A stretch of 61,184 bases of DNA from Acidobacteriota bacterium. GTDB lineage: Bacteria; Acidobacteriota; Vicinamibacteria; Marinacidobacterales; Marinacidobacteraceae. A program made the translations under genes and the position numbers. The stretch spans positions 1 to 61,184 of the forward strand of contig JAJDUD010000032.1 of the NCBI GenBank assembly GCA_022826825.1. The letters run 5' to 3'. The notes below the pieces were generated by a model. That model did not search any database. It worked only from the letters and a program-made list of their open reading frames with translations, and was not told the origin of the DNA. Positions within the stretch are counted from its first letter, which is position 1. Each line of letters begins with the position of its first letter. Of this stretch, positions 17,540-25,651 are shown in pieces.

Positions 17540-19389
17540 CGCTTCCAAACGTCTCCGATCTTGACGGACACCTCACCCGTTTCGCCGTGTCGGGTGTAGC
17601 CCTCCTCGGCGGCCTTTAGCGAGAGTCCCACTTTACGATCGTCCCGGCTGAGCCGGACGATCCGCAACTTGAGCGGCTGCCCCAGGTGCAGCCGGTCCTC
17701 CGCCTTGGAAGGCGGCGGCTCGTCAATGTCGTTCAGGCGCAGCAGGCCCTCGATCCCTTCCTCGATCTGAACGAAGGCGCCGAAGTCTGCGAAACGGATC
17801 ACGGTGCCGTCCACCAGATCGCCTTCCTGATGCCGGGTGAAGAAGCCCTCCCACGCGTCATCCGAGAGCTGCTTGAGTCCGAGCGAGAGGCGGCGGTTCT
17901 CCGGATCGATGCTGAGCACCACGGTCTCCACCGAGTCGCCGACCCGCAGGACTTCGGAAGGATGGTTCACCCGCTTGTTCCAGCTCAGGTCGGAGATGTG
18001 GATGAGCCCGTCGATCGAGTTGTCCACCTCGATGAACGCGCCGAAATCGGTGAACTTCCGCACCGTGCCGGTGAGCCTCGAGCCGATCGGGTACTGCTCG
18101 GCGAGCCGCGGCCACGGGTTCGGTTCCACCTGCTTCAGGCCGAGGCTGATCCGCCGGGCCTTGAAGTCCACCCGGAGCACCATCGCTTCCACGAAATCGC
18201 CCTTGGAGAGCAGCTTCGAGGGGTGCTTGGTGCGGCTGCTCCAGCTCATCTCGCTGACGTGGATCAACCCTTCGACGCCGGGCTCCATCTCGATGAAGGC
18301 GCCGTAGTCGGTGATGCTGACCACCTTCCCGCGGACCCGGGTTCCCACCGAGTAGCGCTCGTGGGCCGTGGTCCAGGGATCCACGTTGAGCTGCTTGTAG
18401 CCGAGCGAGACCCGCTCCGCTTCGGCGTCGAAGCGGAGGATGACGACCTCGATCTGGTCCCCCACCTTCATGAGCTCGGAGGGATGCTCCAGCCGGCGGA
18501 AGGACATTTCCCGGATGTGGAGAAGGCCGCAGATTCCGCCGATGTCCACGAAGGCGCCGTACTCGGTGAGATCGCGGACCTCGCCCCGGAACACGCGCCC
18601 GACCTCGAGCGCCGCGAGGGTCTTCGTTTTCTCTTCCTCGAGGACTACCCGGCGCGAGAGCACGATGTTGCCCCGCCGCTTGTTCAGCTTGATGACCCGC
18701 AACTCGAGTTCGCGGCCCTTGTAGCTGCCGAGGTTCCGCACGGGACGCAGATCAACCTGCGAGCCGGGGAGGAAACCGCGCACCCCGATTTCCCCGATGT
18801 CCACCTCGAGTCCGCCGCGGATCCGGTCCACGACCCGGCCCCGGACCGGCGTCTGCTTCTCGAACGCGTCCTCGATCTGGTTCCAGACCTTCATCTTCTC
18901 GGCTTTCCGGTGCGAAAGCACGAGGTGTCCGCGGCGGTTGTCCGCACGCTGGACGAGGACGTCGATTTCGTCCCCTTCCCGCACCCGGACGTTCCCGTCG
19001 ACATCCTTGAATTCGTCGAGCGGGATGATGCCCTCGGACTTGTAACCGACATCCACGATCACGTCGGAGTCCGTCATGTGGAGGACCGTCCCGGTGACGA
19101 TGTCCCCCTCCACCAGGTGAGTCTCGTACTGATCGAGGAAGGCCTCGAACTCGGCGGCTTCCTCCGCGGAAACCTTCGACGGCGCGCCATCCTGGGGCGC
19201 CGCGGCTCCGTTGCCCGCGGAGCCTGCCGCTTCGGGGACTTCGGCGGCGCCGTCTCCCTCGCTGGCGGCCGCTTCGGCCGCCTCGACCGGGGCCTCGGTC
19301 GCTTCCCCGGCGATCACCGCGGTCGCTTGCTCCGCGGCTACCTCACCACCGACCGCCACCGCGGTCGCTCCTTCGTCCGTTTCGGGCAT
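17536..19389 (-). CDS. rpsA: Ribosomal protein S1
   Basis: 617 residues from the ATG preceded by GAGAGAGG; longer frames lack a ribosome binding site. Six S1 (OB-fold) repeats are seen, starting near GDIVTGTVLHMTDSDV and then at TPVRGRVVDRI, GRVFRGEVRDLTEYGAF, GTRVRGKVVSITDYGAF, GSRLTGTVRKFTDFGAF and GDLVDGTVIRFADFGAF. S1 binds mRNA on the 30S subunit. Unusual is an N-terminal extension of about 80 residues, rich in Ala, Glu and Gly, before the first repeat. The promoter is at 19547-19576, leaving a leader of about 150 nt in which autoregulation could operate. Confidence 0.94.
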   Translation of the reverse strand: MPETDEGATAVAVGGEVAAEQATAVIAGEATEAPVEAAEAAASEGDGAAEVPEAAGSAGNGAAAPQDGAPSKVSAEEAAEFEAFLDQYETHLVEGDIVTGTVLHMTDSDVIVDVGYKSEGIIPLDEFKDVDGNVRVREGDEIDVLVQRADNRRGHLVLSHRKAEKMKVWNQIEDAFEKQTPVRGRVVDRIRGGLEVDIGEIGVRGFLPGSQVDLRPVRNLGSYKGRELELRVIKLNKRRGNIVLSRRVVLEEEKTKTLAALEVGRVFRGEVRDLTEYGAFVDIGGICGLLHIREMSFRRLEHPSELMKVGDQIEVVILRFDAEAERVSLGYKQLNVDPWTTAHERYSVGTRVRGKVVSITDYGAFIEMEPGVEGLIHVSEMSWSSRTKHPSKLLSKGDFVEAMVLRVDFKARRISLGLKQVEPNPWPRLAEQYPIGSRLTGTVRKFTDFGAFIEVDNSIDGLIHISDLSWNKRVNHPSEVLRVGDSVETVVLSIDPENRRLSLGLKQLSDDAWEGFFTRHQEGDLVDGTVIRFADFGAFVQIEEGIEGLLRLNDIDEPPPSKAEDRLHLGQPLKLRIVRLSRDDRKVGLSLKAAEEGYTRHGETGEVSVKIGDVWKR

Positions 19390-19546
19390 ACCCTCTCTCA
19401 TTGAGCAGAAAAAACTCCAGGTTGAGCGGGGGCGTTCGGACACACGGGAAACCGCCCGCTCCGAAGACCCCTCTTGCCCCCGCTCGACACTCTCCATGAA
19501 CCCTCAGGCCCGGCGGTGGTTGCCGTAGTGACGCGGGGAGTCGCCC

Positions 19547-19576
19547 ATACTAGGCGCGCGCACGACCGGTTGTCAA
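19547..19576 (-). promoter_or_regulatory. rpsA sigma-70 promoter
   Basis: Minus strand: TTGACA (19571-19576), an 18-bp spacer, TAGTAT (19547-19552). This is the best promoter in the window. Transcription would start near 19540, about 150 nt before the rpsA ATG. Confidence 0.75.
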
Positions 19577-19620
19577 CGAGCCCTCCCGGCAGTCTGTGGC
19601 AAAACCCAAGCGGCGTTTGA

Positions 19621-19761
19621 CGGGCGATGCATCCCGCCTGAACCGCGCCGCTCTGCGGCGCTCTGCGTTGCGTTTCGGCCGGCATGCGCCCGGTATTCCT
19701 CGCTCACGCGCCTTGTGAGCCGGGCGCCTCGTCCGTCTCGGCGCTCACGTGGGTTTCACCA
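19621..19761. repeat. Intergenic repeat block shared with 50638-50721
   Basis: Two conserved parts. CGGGCGATGCATCCCG at 19621-19636 is identical to 50638-50653. A 59-bp part at 19703-19761 (CTCACGCGCCTTG, CCGGGCGCCTC, then GTTTCACCAC with substitutions) matches 50662-50721. In this copy CTCAC/GTGAG and CGCCCGG/CCGGGCG can form nested stems. Both copies lie in divergent intergenic regions. Function unknown. Confidence 0.6.
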
Positions 19762-19825
19762 CGGGCTGCCCGCCGCGCGGCCCCCGCGCCACCGGTTCTT
19801 CGTCTGGAGGTCGAGGCCCCCCGGG

Positions 19826-19834
19826 TGATACAAT
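19826..19834 (+). promoter_or_regulatory. Extended -10 ahead of korA
   Basis: TGATACAAT on the plus strand (TG motif plus TACAAT), followed by a T-run, in an AT-rich island about 145 bases before korA. No good -35 is present, as is common with extended -10 promoters. Confidence 0.45.
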
Positions 19835-19978
19835 TTTTCGGCTTACTTCGCGTCGCCCGCTCGCTTTTGGGAAGAACCGGACACTGGAAGAACCGGAAAC
19901 TGCAAGACCGGGCGTCCGGTAAGAAACTCGGAGTTCACCAGCAAAAGGCTCAACAGACCAGAGGTCCCGCACTCGCAC

Positions 19979-21766
19979 ATGTCACAAGGTTTCGACTTCT
20001 CCATCGCCATCGGGGGTGCTGCCGGGCAGGGAATCGCCACGCCCGGCAACATCCTTGCCCGGATGTTCGTCCGCCGGGGACTCCACCTCAACGCCTACAA
20101 CGCCTATCAGTCCATCATCCGGGGCGGGCACATCCTGCTGACCATGCGGGTCCGCGAGCAGGAAGCCCTTTCGCATGGCGACCACATCCACCTGCTGCTC
20201 TGCCTGAACCAGGACACCATGACGCGCCACCTGCGTCACCTGGGCCCCGGCGCCTACGCCGTGTACAACGCCGACAACATCACCCCCGGAGAGCATCAGG
20301 ACGGCGTTCACCTCTGCGGCATGCCGGTGACCGAGCTCACCGGGGACGCCAAGAACAAGCTGGCGCAGAACACCGCCGCGCTGGGCGTCATGGCCCACGT
20401 GCTGGGCCTCGACTTCGAGGTCCTGGAGTCGGCGCTCACGCTCCAGTTCCAGCGCAAGGGCGAGGCGGTGGTCTCGTCCAACGTCGCGGTCGCCCGCGCC
20501 GGTTACGAATACTCGAGCGCCCACTTCACCCCGCTCGCGAACCCCCTGCCGCAGAATCCCGACCCGCTCGCGGTCTGGACCGGGAACGAAGCCCTGGCGA
20601 TGGGCGGGGCGGCCGCGGGCGTCAAGTTCTACTGCGCCTATCCGATGAGCCCCTCGACGGGAGTGCTCCACTGGATGGCCAAGAACGCCCGCGAACTCGG
20701 CATCATGGTGCGCCAGGTCGAGGACGAGATCGGCGTGGCCAACATGGCGGTGGGAGCGGCCCACACGGGCGCCCGCACCATGTGCGCCACCTCGGGCGGC
20801 GGCTTCGCCCTCATGACCGAAGCCATCGGATCGGCGGCCATGATGGAGATCCCGGTGGTCTTCATCAACGTGATGCGCGCCGGGCCCTCGACCGGAGTGC
20901 CCACCAAGACCGAGCAGGGGGACCTTTGGCAGGCGCTCGGAGCCAGCCAGGGCGATTTCGAACGGATCGTGGTGGCCCCGCAGGACGCCCACGACGCTTT
21001 CGGCACCATCGCCGAGGTGTTCAACCTGATCGATCGCTACCAGTGTCCGGCCATCGTCCTCTCGGACCTGCTCATCTCCGAGGGCACCTTCAGCGTGCCG
21101 CCCGACGACATCGACATGTTCCCGACCATCGAGCGCGGCAAGCTGATCCGCGAATCGAACGGGGACGCGGGACCCTACAACCGGTATGTCGATACCGCCG
21201 ACGGCATCTCTCCGCGAGCCGTGCCCGGGGTTCCCGGCCATGTCCACGTGGTCGCCACCGACGAGCACGACGAGGAAGGCATCCTCATCTCGGACGAGTT
21301 CACGAACCCGATCAAGCGCCGCCAGATGGTCGAAAAGCGCGCCCGCAAGCTGGACGACTACTTCACGCGCGTCCCCGCTCCCGAGGTCGAGGGGGACGAG
21401 GACGCGGAGGTCACGCTGGTGGGCTGGGGTTCCACCGCCGGCGTCATCGCGGAAGCGATGGAACAGCTCCAGGCCGACGGCGTGAAGGTCAACCGGATCG
21501 CCGTGAAGTGGATCCTGCCCTTCCACGCCGAAGCCGTCACCGAGGCGCTTTCCGGGGCGCGGAAGACCCTCATCATCGAAAACAACCACTCGGGACAGTT
21601 CCACCGCTACCTGCGGAGCGAGACCGGCATCACCGCCGACGGCCACATCCGCAAGTACGACGGCGAGCCGTTCATGCCGCACCACATCGCGGACGGCGTC
21701 CGGGCCCACCTCGCGGGCAGCGTGTCCGGCGGCGTGTTCGTGCCGGACCAGGAAATCCTCGTCTAG
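19979..21766 (+). CDS. korA: 2-oxoglutarate (2-oxoacid):ferredoxin oxidoreductase, fused gamma-alpha subunit
   Basis: 595 residues. An N-terminal gamma-type domain (about 1-190; GGAAGQGIATPGNILARMF) is fused to the alpha domains (YPMSPSTGVLHWMA, VEDEIGVANMAVGAAHTGAR, TSGGGFALMTEAIG). With KorB it oxidatively decarboxylates a 2-oxoacid, most likely 2-oxoglutarate, to the acyl-CoA and reduces ferredoxin; the reverse reaction serves reductive CO2 fixation. The substrate is inferred from the overall family type. It begins a plus-strand run and korB follows after 37 bases. No ferredoxin gene is adjacent. Confidence 0.92.
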   Translation: MSQGFDFSIAIGGAAGQGIATPGNILARMFVRRGLHLNAYNAYQSIIRGGHILLTMRVREQEALSHGDHIHLLLCLNQDTMTRHLRHLGPGAYAVYNADNITPGEHQDGVHLCGMPVTELTGDAKNKLAQNTAALGVMAHVLGLDFEVLESALTLQFQRKGEAVVSSNVAVARAGYEYSSAHFTPLANPLPQNPDPLAVWTGNEALAMGGAAAGVKFYCAYPMSPSTGVLHWMAKNARELGIMVRQVEDEIGVANMAVGAAHTGARTMCATSGGGFALMTEAIGSAAMMEIPVVFINVMRAGPSTGVPTKTEQGDLWQALGASQGDFERIVVAPQDAHDAFGTIAEVFNLIDRYQCPAIVLSDLLISEGTFSVPPDDIDMFPTIERGKLIRESNGDAGPYNRYVDTADGISPRAVPGVPGHVHVVATDEHDEEGILISDEFTNPIKRRQMVEKRARKLDDYFTRVPAPEVEGDEDAEVTLVGWGSTAGVIAEAMEQLQADGVKVNRIAVKWILPFHAEAVTEALSGARKTLIIENNHSGQFHRYLRSETGITADGHIRKYDGEPFMPHHIADGVRAHLAGSVSGGVFVPDQEILV

Positions 21767-21803
21767 CGCCAACTGCCGCGGAGACCACACACAGGAGACC
21801 ATC

Positions 21804-22700
21804 GTGACGATCGAGCTCAGGGAACAGCCGCTGACCGCAAAGGACTTCAAGGGGAAGGTCGATCCCGATTGGTGTCCCGGCTGCGGCGACTTCGCCCTGC
21901 TCCGGGCCACCCAGATGTCCGTGGCCCAACTGGGCCTCTCTCCGCACCAGATCGTGTGCGTGAGCGGCATCGGCTGTTCCTCCAACTTCCCCGGGTACTT
22001 CAACTCCTACGGGATGCACACCCTGCACGGGCGGGCGCTCGCGGTGGCGACCGGAGTGAAGATGGCCAACCAGACCCTCACCGTGCTGGTGACGGGCGGA
22101 GACGGGGACGGCTACGGGATCGGCGGCAACCACTTCACGCACACTGCCCGGCGGAACGTGGACCTCACCTACCTGGTGATGAACAACCAGATCTACGGGC
22201 TCACGACGGGACAGGTCTCCCCGAGCAGCAGCGTGGGCATGAAGACCAAGAGCACCCCGTTCGGGAACATCGAGCGGCCGGTGAACCCGATCACCTCGGC
22301 CATCATGAACGGCGCCACCTACGTGGGGCGCGGCTTCTCCGGCAACATCAAGCAACTGGTCCGGCTCATCAAGGGCGCCATCGAGCACCCGGGTTTCGCG
22401 GTGATCGACGTCTTCAGTCCCTGCGTGACCTTCAACCGCGACAACACCTACGACTTTTTCCGCAAGCGGGTCGCCCCGCTCGAGGACGAGGGGCACGATC
22501 CCTCGGACTGGAAGTCCGCCTGCGAACGGGCCATGGAGTGGGAGGACCGGATCTACACCGGGCTCTTCTACCAGGATCAGGGGGTCCAGTCGCTGCACGC
22601 CCTCGAGCCGATCCTGGACGGCGGGGCGCCCCCGGTGTCCCACGTTTCCGAGGCGATCACCCAGGAACAGCGCGACCGCATCGTCCGGCGGATGATGTAG
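21804..22700 (+). CDS. korB: 2-oxoglutarate (2-oxoacid):ferredoxin oxidoreductase, beta subunit
   Basis: 298 residues. DWCPGCGDFALL near the N-terminus, then the thiamine-diphosphate/Mg site GGDGDGYGIGGNHF and NNQIYGLTTGQ. The subunit is shorter than pyruvate oxidoreductase fusions and typical of KorB. A GTG start with AGGAG 7 bases upstream. It works as a heterodimer with the preceding subunit. Confidence 0.93.
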   Translation: MTIELREQPLTAKDFKGKVDPDWCPGCGDFALLRATQMSVAQLGLSPHQIVCVSGIGCSSNFPGYFNSYGMHTLHGRALAVATGVKMANQTLTVLVTGGDGDGYGIGGNHFTHTARRNVDLTYLVMNNQIYGLTTGQVSPSSSVGMKTKSTPFGNIERPVNPITSAIMNGATYVGRGFSGNIKQLVRLIKGAIEHPGFAVIDVFSPCVTFNRDNTYDFFRKRVAPLEDEGHDPSDWKSACERAMEWEDRIYTGLFYQDQGVQSLHALEPILDGGAPPVSHVSEAITQEQRDRIVRRMM

Positions 22701-22722
22701 GCGGGAGGCCGCGCGCGCTGGC

Positions 22723-23739
22723 GTGAAGCAAGCAACCGCGTCCGGAACGCCGACGGGTCGGATCCCGGGTTCGCGGTTTCGCTCCCCCGCGGGGAGCGAT
22801 GCCGGTCGGAGACCGGCGCGCCGGCGCGCCGAACTCGCGCTGGCGGTCGTCGTCCTCGCCTGGGCGGCCAGCCTCAGCATCGTCAAGTTCGGCGTCGGGC
22901 TGGGTGACCCCTACGCCTTCAACCTGGCGCGGCTCATCCCGGCGTCCCTGGTCCTCCTCTTCGCCGCGAGCAGGACGCCGGCGCCGAGGCGGTTCGAGTG
23001 GCGCGACGCCGGTCCGGTGTTCGTGCTCGGGGTGGCCGGTCACGTGGTCTTCCAGGTCGGGTTCATCCACGGAACGGACGCTTCCTCGGCCACGAGTTCG
23101 GCGCTCATCCTCGGCCTCACTCCGGTCGCAATCGCCGTGCTGGCCTGGGTGACGCGCGTCGAGCCGTTCTGCCAGCACACCGCTCTCGGCCTGGTGCTCA
23201 CGATGGCGGGGATCGCGTTCGTCTCGGGAGCGGAGCCGAACCTGAGCGCCCACCTCGGCAACCTCATGCTCTTCGCCGCCATGATCGGCTGGGCCGTCTA
23301 CACGGTCCGGGGCGCGGCGCTCGTCCGCAAGTACGGCGCCCTGCGGGTGACCGCCTGGAGTTCCGCGGTCGCCTCGGTTCTGCTGCTCCTTCCGAGTCCT
23401 TTCCTGCTGACCCTGGCGGACTTCCGGCAGGCGCCGGCGGAGTGGTGGTACGCCGCACTCGTTTCCGGCCTCGCCGCCATCGGCCTCGGGAACATGCTGT
23501 GGGTGTACGCGGCCGGACGGGTGGGTCCGACGCTCACCGGCATCTATTCGAACGTCCTCCCCATCCCCTCGGTGCTGATCTCGTGGCTGTGGCTCGGAGA
23601 GGTTCTTCGGGCGCCCAAGATCATCGGAGCGGTCCTCATCATCGCGGGCATCGCCCTCGCCCGCATGCACCAGACGTGGGGAAGCAACAGCCTGCGCAGA
23701 AAGTCACGCGACGTTCGAACGGCCCTGCATCCCGGCTGA
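22723..23739 (+). CDS. EamA/DMT superfamily permease
   Basis: 338 residues with about ten hydrophobic segments arranged as two EamA halves (about 38-160 and 180-315), for example LALAVVVLAWAASLSIVKF and the C-terminal IIGAVLIIAGIALARM. An inner-membrane metabolite or drug exporter of unknown substrate. The GTG start lacks a ribosome binding site, and codons 26-33 lie inside a class II REP palindrome (22798-22822). The N-terminus before the first helix is therefore suspect, and the true start may use an unusual codon near residue 36. It lies 22 bases after korB. Confidence 0.8.
   Translation: MKQATASGTPTGRIPGSRFRSPAGSDAGRRPARRRAELALAVVVLAWAASLSIVKFGVGLGDPYAFNLARLIPASLVLLFAASRTPAPRRFEWRDAGPVFVLGVAGHVVFQVGFIHGTDASSATSSALILGLTPVAIAVLAWVTRVEPFCQHTALGLVLTMAGIAFVSGAEPNLSAHLGNLMLFAAMIGWAVYTVRGAALVRKYGALRVTAWSSAVASVLLLLPSPFLLTLADFRQAPAEWWYAALVSGLAAIGLGNMLWVYAAGRVGPTLTGIYSNVLPIPSVLISWLWLGEVLRAPKIIGAVLIIAGIALARMHQTWGSNSLRRKSRDVRTALHPG
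22798..22822. repeat. REP-like palindrome within the EamA N-terminus
   Basis: GATGCCGGTCGGAGACCGGC plus GCGCC, differing from the 8400-8424 end only near its last bases. It is preceded by hairpin GCTCCCC/GGGGAGC, which parallels the GCCCGC/GCGGGC hairpin at the right end of the complete class II element. Confidence 0.65.
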
Positions 23740-23901
23740 ACCACCCACTCACCGGAAGGACCGGACCCCCCGTTTCCGGCGCTCACCGGACCTCTTCCGC
23801 AGACGGTAAAGTTCCGGATCGGGCAACGGCCGGACCGGCCGCTGAAGAACAGAACCCGACAACCCTTTGCGACGGACGCCAGGTCCGTTCAGGAGACTGG
23901 A

Positions 23902-24780
23902 ATGAGCACGGATTTCCGATTGAAGACGGGTCTCGCCGACATGCTGAAGGGCGGCGCGATCATGGACGTCACGAACGCCGAACAGGCGCGGATCGCCGAA
24001 GACGCCGGCGCGGTGAGCGTGATGGCCCTGGAACGGGTGCCGGCCGACATCCGCCGGGACGGCGGCGTGGCCCGGATGTCCTCGCCGGAGAAGATCCGGG
24101 AGATCATCGCGTCGGTGAGCATCCCGGTCATGGCCAAGGTGCGCATCGGCCACTTCGTGGAGGCCCAGATCCTTCAGGAGATGGGCGTGGACTTCGTGGA
24201 CGAGAGCGAAGTGCTGACCCCGGCCGACGAGGAGAACCACATCGACAAGCACGCGTTCGAAGTGCCCTTCGTGTGCGGCTGCCGCAACCTCGGAGAGGCG
24301 CTCCGCCGGATCGGCGAGGGCGCGGCGCTCATCCGCACCAAGGGCGAAGCCGGCTCCGGAAACATCGTGGAGGCCGTGCGGCACCTGCGCCGGATCGGCA
24401 ACGAACTCCGCCGCCTCACGATCCTGACCGACGACGAGCTCATGTCGGCCGCCAAGGAACTCCGCGCTCCCTACGAGATCGTGCGGATGGTGGCGCGCGA
24501 CGGACGCCTCCCCGTGCCGAACTTCGCGGCGGGAGGGGTGGCGACGCCGGCCGACGCCGCGCTCTGCATGCAACTCGGGGCGGAGTCCGTCTTCGTGGGA
24601 TCCGGGATCTTCAAGTCGACGGATCCCGAGCAGCGGGCCAAGGCCATCGTGAAGGCGGTGACCCACTACCGCGACCCGGCGATGCTGGTCGAGGTCTCGA
24701 TGGGCCTCGGCGAGCCGATGCGGGGCCTCGATATCGCTACCATGCCGGAAGAGGAGTTGCTGCAGACGCGCGGCAACTAG
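23902..24780 (+). CDS. pdxS: Pyridoxal 5'-phosphate synthase, PdxS subunit
   Basis: 292 residues, a (beta/alpha)8 enzyme that makes PLP from ribose 5-phosphate, glyceraldehyde 3-phosphate and ammonia supplied by PdxT. Conserved blocks are [30 protein letters not shown], the substrate lysine in [19 protein letters not shown] and [10 protein letters not shown]. The ATG is preceded by AGGAGA. A small stem ACGGAC/GTCCGT (23872-23888) sits just ahead of that site. pdxT follows after 95 bases. Confidence 0.97.
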   Translation: MSTDFRLKTGLADMLKGGAIMDVTNAEQARIAEDAGAVSVMALERVPADIRRDGGVARMSSPEKIREIIASVSIPVMAKVRIGHFVEAQILQEMGVDFVDESEVLTPADEENHIDKHAFEVPFVCGCRNLGEALRRIGEGAALIRTKGEAGSGNIVEAVRHLRRIGNELRRLTILTDDELMSAAKELRAPYEIVRMVARDGRLPVPNFAAGGVATPADAALCMQLGAESVFVGSGIFKSTDPEQRAKAIVKAVTHYRDPAMLVEVSMGLGEPMRGLDIATMPEEELLQTRGN

Positions 24781-24875
24781 TGAGGGTTCTTCCCGGGTTC
24801 GGTGGATCCCGGGTTCGGCGCCGCTGCCGGGCAGCGTGCGCCAGGGTGGATTGTCTTCAGCAACCGAGGTGACCC

Positions 24876-25556
24876 ATGGGAGCGATTCCCGAAACGACGA
24901 CCGTTGATCTCCGGCCGGGGCCTGCCCCGTCGCCGGCCCCGCCGCGCATCGGCGTGCTGGCGCTCCAGGGGAGCTTCGCGCTCCACGCCGCCGTCCTGCG
25001 CCGGCTCGGCATCGAAGCCGTGGAAGTCCGCCGGGCGGCGGCCCTCGAGGGACTCGACGGGTTGATCATCCCGGGTGGGGAGAGTTCGACCATGCTCAAG
25101 TTCCTCCTCGAGGAGGACCTCTTCGACCCCCTGACCGCGTTCCACCGGGAAGGAGGCGCGTTGTACGGGACCTGCGCCGGCGCCATTCTGCTGGCCCGCT
25201 CTGTCGAGAACCCGGCGCAGGAGTCGCTCGGGCTGCTCGACATCGAGATTCAGCGCAACGGGTACGGCCGCCAGCTCGAGAGCCACGTGGGCGCCTGTCC
25301 CTGCCCCGTACTGGGTGAGCCGGACCTGCCCCTCGTCATGATCCGGGGTCCGGTGATCAGCGACACGGGTCCGGGCGTGGAGGTGCTCGCGGCATGGCGG
25401 GGAGCGCCGGCCTTCGTCCGCGAGGGACGGGTCCTCGCCACGACCTTTCATCCGGAACTGACGGACGACACGCGGATTCATGCGTATTTCCTGAAGCTGG
25501 CGCATGAGACTCGCCAGACCACGGCGGGAAAGAAGAGCGGAACCATTTTGGGCTGA
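24876..25556 (+). CDS. pdxT: Pyridoxal 5'-phosphate synthase, PdxT glutaminase subunit
   Basis: 226 residues, class I glutamine amidotransferase fold. IGVLALQGSFALHAAVLRRL at the start of the domain, the oxyanion/substrate loop IIPGGESSTM, nucleophile Cys in YGTCAGAILLA, and the His-Glu pair in TTFHPEL. It supplies ammonia to PdxS. There is an N-terminal extension of about 20 Pro/Thr-rich residues before the fold. The ATG has GAGGTG close upstream. Confidence 0.96.
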   Translation: MGAIPETTTVDLRPGPAPSPAPPRIGVLALQGSFALHAAVLRRLGIEAVEVRRAAALEGLDGLIIPGGESSTMLKFLLEEDLFDPLTAFHREGGALYGTCAGAILLARSVENPAQESLGLLDIEIQRNGYGRQLESHVGACPCPVLGEPDLPLVMIRGPVISDTGPGVEVLAAWRGAPAFVREGRVLATTFHPELTDDTRIHAYFLKLAHETRQTTAGKKSGTILG

Positions 25557-25651
25557 GAGCGTTCTCTTGGTTGGAAGCCTTTCCGGGCTTCGGGTCTCCG
25601 GGCGGACGGCGGAATCGTGGAGGAAGGAGGCTCGGGCTCACCCGCGTCTCC

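Larger units (their letters stand above)
19390..19978. other. Divergent control region between rpsA and korA
   Basis: 589 bases without a gene. It holds the rpsA promoter and leader on the minus strand, an extended -10 for korA on the plus strand, a CGGGCGATGCATCCCG palindrome (19621-19636) and a 59-bp block (19703-19761) that recurs at 50662-50721. Confidence 0.7.

Noticed and set aside
13691..17599. A plus-strand open frame of 1302 codons opposite icmF
   Set aside because: The composition is that of antisense of a GC-rich gene, and the other strand encodes an unmistakable IcmF.
19616..19665. Fluoride riboswitch
   Set aside because: GGCGATGCATCCCGCCTGAACCGC looked similar at first, but the final conserved CTGATG/CTCCTAC part is absent and the second copy of the motif does not keep the pattern.
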